Under the pieces are notes generated by a model, which saw only the letters and a program-made list of their open reading frames with translations, was not told the origin of the DNA and searched no databases. A program made the position numbers and the translations under genes. A stretch of DNA of 27,045 nucleotides, from positions 1 through 27,045 of the forward strand of contig RPFO01001824.1 of assembly GCA_009746045.1 (NCBI GenBank), read 5' to 3'. Source of the DNA: Mesostigma viride (lineage: Eukaryota > Streptophyta > Mesostigmatophyceae > Mesostigmatales > Mesostigmataceae). The stretch's first letter is position 1. Every line of letters starts with the position of its first letter. Positions 1 to 7,814 of the stretch are shown piece after piece.

Positions 1-337
1 CCTCCCTCCCTCCCTCCCTCCCCTCCCTCCCTCCCTCCCTCCCTCCTCCCTCCCTCCCTCCCCTCCCTCCCTCCCTCCCTCCCTCCCTCCCCCCTCCCTC
101 CCTCCCTCCCTCCCTCCCCTCCTCCCTCCCTCCCTCCCTCCCTCCCTCCCTCCCTCCCTCCCTCCCCTCCCTCCCTCCCTCCCTCCCTCCCTCCCTCCCT
201 CCCTCCCTCCCTCCCTCCCTCCCTCCCTCCCTCCCTCCCTCCCTCCCTCCCTCCCTCCCTCCCTCCCTCCCTCCCTCCCTCCCTCCCTCCCTCCCTCCCT
301 CCCTCCCTCCTCCCTCCCTCCCTCCCTCCCTCCCTCC
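1..337. repeat. (CCCT)n microsatellite tract
   Basis: The first 337 bases are nearly pure CCCT units, with occasional one-base changes of phase (extra C or missing C), ending in CCACC-type sequence. The other strand is AGGG-rich, so it has runs of three G every four bases and could form G-quadruplexes. The tract begins at base 1, so its true length is unknown. It does not match the TTTAGGG, TTTTAGGG or TTAGGG telomere units. Confidence 0.97.
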
Positions 338-655
338 CGCCACCCCACCCACCCACCCTCTCCAACTGCATGTGGACTGCCTCTCCCAGCGACTCGGCCA
401 GCCGTTTGAGTGTGTTTGGGACCATATGCTGATGCCCATGGATATTACGCGCGCCATCAACCAGGCAACACCAGTGACACTTGAGCTCCTTGTTATCCTT
501 CTCATCGGATGTACTGACGACACCCTGCACAATTACAGCTCACAAGGCAACTAACATGCTGGAGGAACGCATCCGCCGCAGTGGACGTCAGTAACGGATG
601 TTGCAATGTTGCTGGAGGGAGGTCAATCGACCGCACCCGTACATACAAGGGGCAA
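338..655. other. Unassigned sequence after the CCCT tract
   Basis: A 60-codon open frame (372-554, plus) is present, but I see no recognisable domain, repeat or RNA gene. It may be intron or intergenic sequence next to the minus-strand exon-like segments that follow. Confidence 0.4.
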
Positions 656-1138
656 TTATTGATGCGTCATACCCAAAACAGGAAGAAAATGTGGCACAAC
701 TAACCTTGCCATCAACATGGATGGACGGAGTTGGAGACCAACTGCAGCGCGGCATTCGCAAGGGCAAAGGCTGTGTTGTTCAGCAGGTCCACCGCTGGAC
801 TGCCCGATGCCGAGTCCAGGTTCTTCCTTACACAAACTCTCCACAAGCGTGATTGTCGCGTCCTTGGCTGCCAACTGCGGAAAGGAGGCCAGTGCTCGCT
901 TCAGCAGGAACTCGGCAATTGCAATCACGGTGGGCCCTGGCACGATTTGCAGGCCTACACATGCTTGCCCCGCATGTGCCTCCCCCACGTGTGCATCCAC
1001 CGCAGTTGACGTGCTTGCTCGCAGCTCCTCTCTACCGCTGGCTTCGTTGCCATGTTCCTCCACCCGTTGCCTCTTGCATCTTAGCTGTTCCTCGCGCTTC
1101 TCCGCAGCCTCTCTTTCCCTCTCTTCCTCTCTCTTTTC
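656..1138 (-). pseudogene. Exon-like open segment with charged coiled-coil region
   Basis: Read on the minus strand, this is open for about 160 codons from just after a TGA at about 1139-1141. It starts with a strongly charged stretch rich in E, R, K and A, typical of a coiled coil. A more ordinary protein-like stretch follows, including AIAEFLLKRALASFPQLAAK. Upstream of the TGA the same frame stays open to an AG acceptor-like site (GTGATGCAG on the minus strand, near 1196), so the TGA may be a nonsense mutation. I recognise no family. It may be a downstream exon of the same host gene as the segment at 1407-1622. Plus-strand frames are also open here, so the strand is an inference. Confidence 0.25.
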
Positions 1139-1406
1139 TGCTGCCGTTCATGCCTTGCTCCAGATATAGATGTGGCTGCTTAGTAGGCGTTCAATCTGCA
1201 TCACAGAATTGGACGATATGCACGTCAAAGGAAAGCCAACCAAGCAGCAACATTACCAACAATGTAGCGGGAGGGTCAGTGCAGAGGCCAGCAACATAAC
1301 TGCCTTAGTCTTGTACTCCTACCATACACATTAGGGAAGACTGCTGGCATGGCAGCCTGCATCACAGCAATGAATTGCCGCCAACTAAAATAAGAGAGTG
1401 ACTCAC

Positions 1407-1622
1407 CGCTACTCTTCCCTGAAGCCGACTGGTCACACCTCCATTGTGGCGTTGTTTTACCACTTTAAGGCTCTTCCACAGCGTGCGATTTTGTTGATGC
1501 CATTTTCTCGATTCCTGTAGCATATATTTTGCCCCCGCCGCACGCTTCCATGGGTTGCCATGTACATCATACTTTGCTGATGCTTCAGAGAAGTCAAGCG
1601 GTTCTTTGCATTCCCTCACCTG
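1407..1622 (-). CDS. Possible internal exon of an unknown host gene
   Basis: The minus strand is open for about 70 codons with balanced composition (residues such as EPLDFSEASAKYDVHGNPW). It ends at a good 5' splice donor: GCG followed by GTGAGT, with the intron starting at 1406 and reading down to 1401. At its upstream edge is a TACAG acceptor-like site near 1623. The two splice signals bracket the open segment, which supports an exon more than the ORF alone does. No family is recognised. The tandem repeats at 1682-2738 would then lie in the preceding intron. Confidence 0.35.
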
Positions 1623-1681
1623 TATTCAACGGCAACGCCAAAACGGAATGCCAACGAATGCGGAGCGGGGGAACAAGGCAT

Positions 1682-2738
1682 AAATCAACGCATGGTGAAC
1701 CGGCAGATGCTGAGGCAGACACGACAATGCACTGGGTGCATGGCAACCATGTGAACACTGATGGTAGCACTCACATGCCTAACAAGCATTTTCTTTGTTT
1801 CCCCTGGGTTAGAGTGTAAGGCCTATGCCAACCAAGGTAAACAACAAAACAACACATCCTAAACTGCCCTAACTGACATGGGCAACAAACATGGCCAATG
1901 GAGGACAAGGAACCAAGTAGGATCATCCAACAGGATCATGGTATTATGGCAGCTTGCATGCAGTAAATTATATCAAGCATGGTTGGCTCAGCACATTGAA
2001 GTATTGTCACATCATTAGAACAAGGGAAAGTCAGAAATCAACGCATGGTGAACCGGCAGATGCTGAGGCAGACACGACAATGCACTTGGTGCATGGCAAC
2101 CATGTGAACACTGATGGTAGCACTCACATACCTAACCAGCATTTTCTCTGTTTCCCCCGGGTAAGAGTGTAAGGCCTATGCCAACCCAGCTAAACAACAA
2201 AACAACACATCCTAAACTGCGCTAACTGACATGGGCAACAAACATGGCCAATGGAGGACAAGGAACCAAGTAGGATCATCCAACAGGATCGTGGTATATT
2301 ATGGCAGCTTGCATGCAGTAAATTATATCAAGCATGGTTGGCTCAGCACATTGAAGTATTGTCACATCATTAGAACAAGGGAAAGTCAGAAATCAACGCA
2401 TGGTGAACCGGCAGATGATGAGGCAGACACGACAATGCACTTGGTGCATGGCAACCATGTGAACACTGATGGTAGCACTCACATGCCTAACCAGCATTTT
2501 CTCTGTTTCCCCTGGGTTAGAGTGTAAGGCCTATGCCAACCCAGCTAAACAACAAAACAACACATCCTAAACTGCGCTAACTGACATGGGCAACAAACAT
2601 GGCCAATTAATGGAGGACAAGGAACCAAGTAGGATCATCCAACAGGATCACGGTACTATGGCAGCTTGCATGCAGTAAATTATATCAAGCATGGTTGGCT
2701 CAGCACATTGAAGTATTGTCACATCATTACAACAAGGG
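1682..2738. repeat. Three-copy tandem repeat, unit 353-355 bp
   Basis: Copies begin at 1682, 2035 and 2390, each starting AAATCAACGCATGGTGAACC, and the third ends near 2738 inside the motif AACAAGGG. The spacings are 353 and 355 bp. Copies differ by scattered substitutions and indels of one to four bases (for example an extra TTAA near 2607). Each unit contains a short open frame starting MHAVNYIKHGW, but the frames end at different places relative to the unit, so I read it as non-coding satellite-like DNA. Confidence 0.93.
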
Positions 2739-2826
2739 TAACCTCAAATAAACTAGTCGTGGCCACTATCTACAGGCAGTCTAACGAATGCAACACATGC
2801 AAAATGGTTCTCACTACAACGCTTCC

Positions 2827-3258
2827 TTATCTGCGCAATAAAATGTACAGGGACATTGCATGGCGGCCCCTCAGCTTCTGAGCGCTGTGATGCCGCTGCG
2901 ACGATAGGGTGGTCAACTGCGACGATAGGGTGCACACAACCATACCCACATCATCCTTGCCACAATACGTTTTATGAATCCCCTCAAACCTTTGCGAGAA
3001 GCTATAGTCTGCGACAGCATCCCCTGCCGACGACATATACGCATATGCGTTCTCAGCTACTATATTCATTAATTCCCATGGCAGCCGTCTTGTGAGGGGT
3101 CCGACGTACCTTTGCTGCCAGAGATTCTGCTGCGAATGCGGTTGCCGCTGTGCGCTTTGCCTCCCAGCGTGCTTTCCAGGCCCGCGCGTCCTCCATCGAT
3201 ACACAACATAAGCTGTCCTGACTGCGAAAGACTTAATTACCAATGTCTTCGTCGTCAA
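2827..3258 (-). CDS. Exon-like open segment, unknown product
   Basis: The minus strand is open for 143 codons of mixed composition, including stretches such as QQRYVGPLTRRLPWELMNIV. On this strand, CTGGCAG followed by CAAAG and GTACGT offers both an acceptor-like and a donor-like site near 3105-3115, so part of the segment could be an exon. Near its C-terminal end a 16-base motif CTGCGACGATAGGGTG is repeated on the plus strand (2896-2911 and 2917-2932, 21 bp apart). This encodes a repeated LSSQ. I recognise no domain, and coding status is uncertain. Confidence 0.22.
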   Translation of the reverse strand: MTTKTLVIKSFAVRTAYVVYRWRTRGPGKHAGRQSAQRQPHSQQNLWQQRYVGPLTRRLPWELMNIVAENAYAYMSSAGDAVADYSFSQRFEGIHKTYCGKDDVGMVVCTLSSQLTTLSSQRHHSAQKLRGRHAMSLYILLRR

Positions 3259-3329
3259 TTAACGCGTCTTCTACGTCTTCCACAGTGTGCATGCGTAGCT
3301 AGCCTGCTATGTCGCGGTTTACGATCCAG

Positions 3330-3612
3330 TTAACGATAACGGCTCCGTAACCACCCCAGTACCTAATATTGGGGCAGCTATGGCGCCATACCCACTACCT
3401 GACCCGTCCCGTATACCCCAACGTAACCTGAACCGAAGCCGTTCACGGCCCCGTAAACATAACCGGCCCAGTTACTGGGCCGTACCGAATCTCGGGGCCA
3501 ATATTCCGAATGGTACTGTAACCGGTCCGGTAACCCCAAACCGCCAACGAATACGGACCCGTAACCTGGCCCGTCGAAGTTACCGGGCAGGTTACGGGGG
3601 CGTCGAAGTTAC
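3330..3612. repeat. GTAACC/GGTTAC-rich low-complexity sequence with dyads
   Basis: The motifs CCGTAAC, GGTAACC, CCGGTAAC and their complements recur about every 15-40 bases across this stretch. Some form dyads; the clearest is a 19-bp near-palindrome at 3464-3482 (CGGCCCAGTTACTGGGCCG). The stretch covers the basic N-terminus of the gag ORF that starts at 3380, so it is both repetitive DNA and coding sequence. Confidence 0.7.
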
Positions 3613-4777
3613 CAGTGCCCAAGCTGCGCGCGACTATATGAACCCTCGCGAGATCGACGAATGGACGCGTATGTGGGTACAGATCTACTGGGCGTGGTGC
3701 AACCACAATGGGTGGGAGCTAGCTACCGAGGTTCTTATCTACTACGTCGTCACCAACTGCATGGATCCCTCAGTGGTCGGCATACTCAACTGTGAGAGTG
3801 TCGCATCGCGCTTGTACCCTCGCACAGTAGAGGAGCTACTAGAGCGCATTGAGCGCAAGCTGGTGCCCCCTGACTGGAAGCTCCACGAGCGTCTGGCTTT
3901 TTCCAAGCTACGCCAAGGCACCACACCGTTCCGCGAGTTTCTGACAGAGTTTGAAGCATTCTCGGCTCGCCTTGAGGACTTGACCTGGACAGAATACAGG
4001 GCGCGGTTCATTGAGGCGCTGAGTCCGGAACTCCTAGATGAGGTGCTAAAGCGCTTTGCTGAGATACCGTGGGAGCAGTGGGATGTGATCGAGATCCAGC
4101 AGTACCTTCTAAAGGTGTCAGATGTGCTCGCACGCCGCCGCACAGCGGTCACCTATCGGCATGGTGGTGCTGCACCGCGTCGCGTCCACTTCACTACGGT
4201 GGATCAAGACGGGTCCACTGAGGACATTATCGACCACGAGCAGGAGGACGGCGACTATGAAGCGCCCCAAGTCAATGCAATCGATGCGTCCAAGGCGCGA
4301 TGCTTCCGGTGCGGCGAGGTCGGTCATCTCAAGAAGGACTGCACACGACCACCACGGGATCGCGATTGTGGCGACGAGCAGACGTCACCCCGTTTCTCCG
4401 GGCCTGCCTTCGGTAAGCGCCCGGAACAAGCACGGCGCCCAGACCGGCCTCGCAACGCGGGCGAGCGCGCAGCGAAGCTGCAGGACGCCCGGCAGCGTCC
4501 CACGCAGCACCAGACGCCCCGCGCTACGGGTCCTTCGTTCCAGCGGGTGAACCGCGAGTTGAATGAGTTGTTCTCACAGCAACAGGACTCAGGTAATGGC
4601 GCCTCGGGGGTTATGGATGGCAAGGCGGTCGCCGGCTATGGGCATGGCGACGAGGAGGATGAGGTAGAGGGGGAAGAGTGGACCGGGCGGTCGAACGAGG
4701 CGGTCTCAGTTAGCATATTGGGGCACCAATGTGCTAGTTGGATGCAGGAAGAGGAGACCTTTCTAACGCCGTGCTGA
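3380..4777 (+). CDS. Gag-type nucleocapsid/capsid protein of an LTR retrotransposon
   Basis: This 465-residue ORF appears intact. The N-terminus (residues 1-75) is rich in R, N and P and encoded by GTAACC-type low-complexity DNA. Residues about 85-255 look like a retrotransposon gag domain, with the hallmark KLRQGTTPFREFLTEFEAF followed by an LSPEL-type helix. A CCHC zinc knuckle follows (C308, C311, H316, C321; CFRCGEVGHLKKDC), then a basic R/P/Q tail and an acidic segment near the end. The gag style is closest to Ty3/gypsy types, by eye only. No protease or reverse transcriptase follows: after the stop the sequence changes to what may be the LTR of the next element. Either the pol part was lost or an insertion separated it. 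Gag would assemble the particle and bind element RNA. Confidence 0.85.
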   Translation: MAPYPLPDPSRIPQRNLNRSRSRPRKHNRPSYWAVPNLGANIPNGTVTGPVTPNRQRIRTRNLARRSYRAGYGGVEVTSAQAARDYMNPREIDEWTRMWVQIYWAWCNHNGWELATEVLIYYVVTNCMDPSVVGILNCESVASRLYPRTVEELLERIERKLVPPDWKLHERLAFSKLRQGTTPFREFLTEFEAFSARLEDLTWTEYRARFIEALSPELLDEVLKRFAEIPWEQWDVIEIQQYLLKVSDVLARRRTAVTYRHGGAAPRRVHFTTVDQDGSTEDIIDHEQEDGDYEAPQVNAIDASKARCFRCGEVGHLKKDCTRPPRDRDCGDEQTSPRFSGPAFGKRPEQARRPDRPRNAGERAAKLQDARQRPTQHQTPRATGPSFQRVNRELNELFSQQQDSGNGASGVMDGKAVAGYGHGDEEDEVEGEEWTGRSNEAVSVSILGHQCASWMQEEETFLTPC

Positions 4778-5372
4778 CTGCCTGAAACAGACAAGGGACG
4801 TGAGAGTTATCAGGTCCCGAAGTCCTGCCGACCGGCGGCGGCGGCAGTGCACACCGAGGCCGCAGTGGACAGGACACGTGGCAGGCAGGGCCTGCACAGG
4901 CTTAGCCTGGACCAGCACGTGACTCAGGTCCATGGAGGCTGAGGGCGCAACGGTCCGGCGACTAAGTAGAGACCAGTAGGCCAGTCGCGGGCTCTGCAAG
5001 GATGCGCATCCGTGCAGAGCTGTGACAGGAACTGGTGATACCTAGTCGCGGAATGTCAGAGATCCTTAACGCTGCCTGCAGCAAGGATGCAAGGTAGCGG
5101 TAAGCAGAGCTCTGGCAAGGTAGCGGTGCACTATGCGAAGCCGATGGGCGATGCCTTAGGGCACGATGGAAATGAGGTAACATAAAGCTATGGCCTAAGG
5201 CAGGTCAAGGCAGTTCTTTACCGACGCACCGTGGTTGTCACTTGGAGTGAGCAAGCCAGCGAGAGCGTTACCTGGGGCGAGGAGCAAAGGTTGCAAGCTA
5301 CGCGACCTAGGTCCTAACAGTTGCGACAAGGACCAGGAGCTCACGGCAGCTGCCTGGCCGGCGTCGCTAAAT
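4778..5372 (+). other. Non-coding stretch, possibly the 5' LTR of element 0
   Basis: I find no convincing gene here. It contains small internal repeats: GCAAGGATGC near 4996 and 5083, and CAAGGTAGCGGT near 5090 and 5117. Its length, about 600 bp, and its place just before the upstream ORF of element 0 match the LTR position in elements 1 and 2. Directly after it, at 5373, stands CGTATTA, the same seven bases that follow the LTR in elements 1 and 2. The matching 3' LTR would lie outside the window, so this remains inference. Confidence 0.3.
4991..5020. repeat. 30-bp near-perfect palindrome
   Basis: GCTCTGCAAG, GATGCGCATC and CGTGCAGAGC read in order form a palindrome with 28 of 30 positions self-complementary. 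Only one A/G pair breaks the arms. It could form a hairpin in RNA or mark a regulatory dyad in the putative LTR. Confidence 0.85.
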
Positions 5373-6122
5373 CGTATTATTGTTTTCGTGATTTCCTGCC
5401 ATTTCATGTCTGGCGCATCGTCTACGGGCCATCCAGCCGCGGGAGACGAAGGTCAGAGCTCGCAAGAAGCTCCTTTTTACCCATACCGGCAGCCAGCAAG
5501 TGCGCCTACGTTTGTGCAGGCGGCATACATTGCGAGAGGGCTTGCCGACGAGGGTTGGGTCGCAGTTTCGGGGGGGGCAACCGGGCGGCTGCAGCGGATC
5601 CTATAGTGCAAAGGGCCCGCGTGACAAGCGCGCCAGGGGAAGCTGGGCGGGTGGCCATTGAAGAACTGGTGCGGCTACGCGACGCGTTGGCTATCACAGC
5701 TAGCGGCGTTGAGGTGGCGTATCAGGGGGGTCATATTACGCCAGCAAGCCTTGACCTTGCGAGAGAAGCGTGTAGCCAGATTGTGGCTATAGCCTTGGGA
5801 AGCACGCGCCTTTTTAACCACTGGGTGGCTACGGCGGTGCTGGGCGAGGGAATTCCAGAGACAGACGAGATCCGGGAAGCGAGGAGACGTGAGGAGATCA
5901 ATCCGTGGGTATCGGCTGAAGTGTTTTCGCAAACTGTTGAGAATTTAGTTGCTGTGCTTTTGCAAGAGGCAAGGGGGCAGGCAGACAGGTTTGTGATCAC
6001 CACCAACCCACCTGGAATCTTCACATTTTTGGATACTCCTCGACGCGCGAGGGCGGCAACGGCACCAGGTCTGTCGGTAACGATTGAGGCCGGGGCTGCG
6101 AGGTCGCCAGATAACATCTTCC

Positions 6123-6127
6123 ATACC
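6123..6127. repeat. Target-site duplication ATACC, left copy
   Basis: ATACC directly precedes the left LTR and is repeated at 9767-9771 directly after the right LTR. Removing one copy and the element rejoins the upstream ORF in frame. Confidence 0.95.
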
Positions 6128-6731
6128 TGTCAGGATTTTAGATAATCCTGGTAATTGTGCCCGTTTGCTAGCCCATTTTTGTTAGGGCTGAGTAGGGCTT
6201 GCCGTGTCCTTTACGGCGCTAGTTTTCTTGTTGAAAACAGTTAAGTATACACAAAGATATATTAGGTGCCAAAGTTTGGATTAGTTCCGACACTATACCT
6301 TGTGGTTATAACGGCTTGTAAGGCCCGAGGACCTTGTGACATTTGTCGGCTGCTAATTCCTAGCGCTGAGCAAATTGTTGGTGCCGAATATTCGCATCAT
6401 TGTCTAAGTGATTCTGTATGCCAGCTGTTGTGATCGAGACACTTATTATTAAGTTAATCTGTGACGTTGTAGATCGGACGGTTGCTATTGGGCAGCGCCG
6501 CCACATTGTGCATTGTTAAGGAAGATGCAACCTACGTTGCACTTACCTTAGGTCCGAGCCTAGTGGCCATGGACGCTAATGGTCCCCACCCGGAATCCGC
6601 ACCATGGCTTTGGCGGTAGAAGTGGTGGCAGTCCGGCATTCAATATTCTATCTATTGATTAATCAACACGTTATCTCAATTGTCGTCTCTATCCATTTAA
6701 TTACGACCTAGGTGTCTCCAAATTTCTGACA
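6128..6731 (+). repeat. Left LTR, 604 bp
   Basis: It runs from TGTCAGGATTTTAG to AAATTTCTGACA. It is uninterrupted and shows the empty TTAA site at 6449-6452 that the DNA element used in the other LTR. Confidence 0.96.
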
Positions 6732-6855
6732 CAAAGCCATTACAGAATTTACCCTTTGGTCGTATGATAATCGACGTGCTATGAATTTAGCAAGATACGT
6801 GTGAGCCGGAAGTCATGCCCTCGTATATATGGGCGCCTGCTTGGCTAGAGGCAAA

Positions 6856-7120
6856 ACTGTCCTCGTTGGGCAGTCAAAGACGTGGTCTAGTTGACTACGC
6901 AAGCGTAGCAGTCCAGTGGGCTGTGCATGCCTAGTTGGCAGCGCTCTCGGTCGTCCTAGTTGGACAAAGCTGTCCTCGTTGGGCAGTAAAAGACTTGGTC
7001 TCGTTGACTAAGCTGTGCTACACTCTTGTTGAGGCCTCGTTGGCAGCGCATGTTTTTTGACCTAGTTGGTCATCGTTTGTGTCCTAGTTGGATACCTGTT
7101 TCTTAGCCTAGTTGGCTAGG
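6856..7120 (+). ncRNA. Array of short hairpins with constant TNGTT loop and covarying stems
   Basis: At least eleven stem-loops share a five-base loop T(A/C/T)GTT closed by a C-G pair. Positions: 6856-6874, 6881-6899, 6928-6940, 6953-6965, 6970-6986, 6994-7012, 7023-7033, 7034-7044, 7058-7072, 7079-7095, 7102-7120. Stems are three to seven pairs long. The loop-closing C-G is constant. The second pair is C-G in eight and T-A in three, and the third pair takes all four Watson-Crick forms. Spacing is mostly 19-26 bases. The G-T wobbles would be C-A mismatches on the other strand, so the functional RNA is the plus strand, the same sense as the element. An additional stem (6910-6922, AGTCC/GGGCT with loop AGT) fills the one wide gap. 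The position just inside the 5' LTR suggests a packaging or dimerisation leader, by inference. Confidence 0.8.
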
Positions 7121-7814
7121 AAGTTTGTCAAGTCGTATAGGACGAGTCGTCCTAGTCATTCTGTACCAAGGCAGCTGCCTTGATTATCTATGGAAAAAAA
7201 TTCGTCGAAAATTTCCGGCCCAGTGCGCAGGCCAGGTGCTACGCATGTTTCTTGCTTATGTATACGCAAAACGGCATTTTTGGTACAATTTGCGTTTGGC
7301 AAACGATGGGGTGCATAAGCACCGGACTCACAAGATCCCGATCCAGGTTCCTGCCAAGAACAGAACTTTTTTTCCTGGCAACAGATTTCCAATTCCAGTG
7401 CGTCAAGTGACACCGGCCGGGGTTCTACGCGGTTGTAAAACTGCACGCGTCTCGAATCTGAGTCTGAAGCGATGGAGCTGCTGGTATCTTATGCTTTCGG
7501 CAGCTGGTTTCTTATGCCGAAATTCCTTTGGTCCGTTCGGCCCATCTCTTTGAAACCGGAATCGTCTTATAAGGTGACATATGTGTTGCCCCTGAGCTTC
7601 TTTTTGGCTACATGCGAGAAATCCAAGCCCCAGCGTCACGTGTTTCCATCCAGTTTCCTCGTCTACAGCCGGTTATTGTTTGACCGTATAATACAGACCC
7701 CACCGTAGTTGTTTTGTGTATGGGTGCGTTGGTCCTAGGCCACCCTAGGCCACCCTTAGTTGAGCAAGGGGGGAGCACGGTTGTTTAGGTAAATGCCAGC
7801 AACGTGCAAGGGGG
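7121..7814 (+). other. Remaining internal region of the small LTR element, ending in a polypurine tract
   Basis: Only overlapping open frames with unusual starts occur here, and none resembles gag or pol. A GGACG/CGTCC hairpin lies at 7140-7152. The motif CTAGGCCAC is repeated near 7735-7755. The last bases before the right LTR, GCAAGGGGG (7806-7814), are a plausible polypurine tract for plus-strand priming. Confidence 0.6.

Noticed and set aside
1-337. Telomere repeat
   Set aside because: The unit CCCT/AGGG matches no known telomere unit and is a common microsatellite.
4778-5372. Firm call of a 5' LTR for element 0
   Set aside because: Only position, size and the following CGTATTA support it. 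No second copy is in the window, so it is kept as inference only.
6856-7120. CRISPR-like or simple tandem repeat array
   Set aside because: The repeated part is only about nine bases with changing flanks that pair with each other. This is hairpin covariation, not identical repeats with spacers, and it lies in a eukaryotic LTR element.
7125-7553. 142-codon ORF in the small LTR element
   Set aside because: It starts at a non-ATG codon, overlaps frames on both strands, and shows no gag or pol motif.
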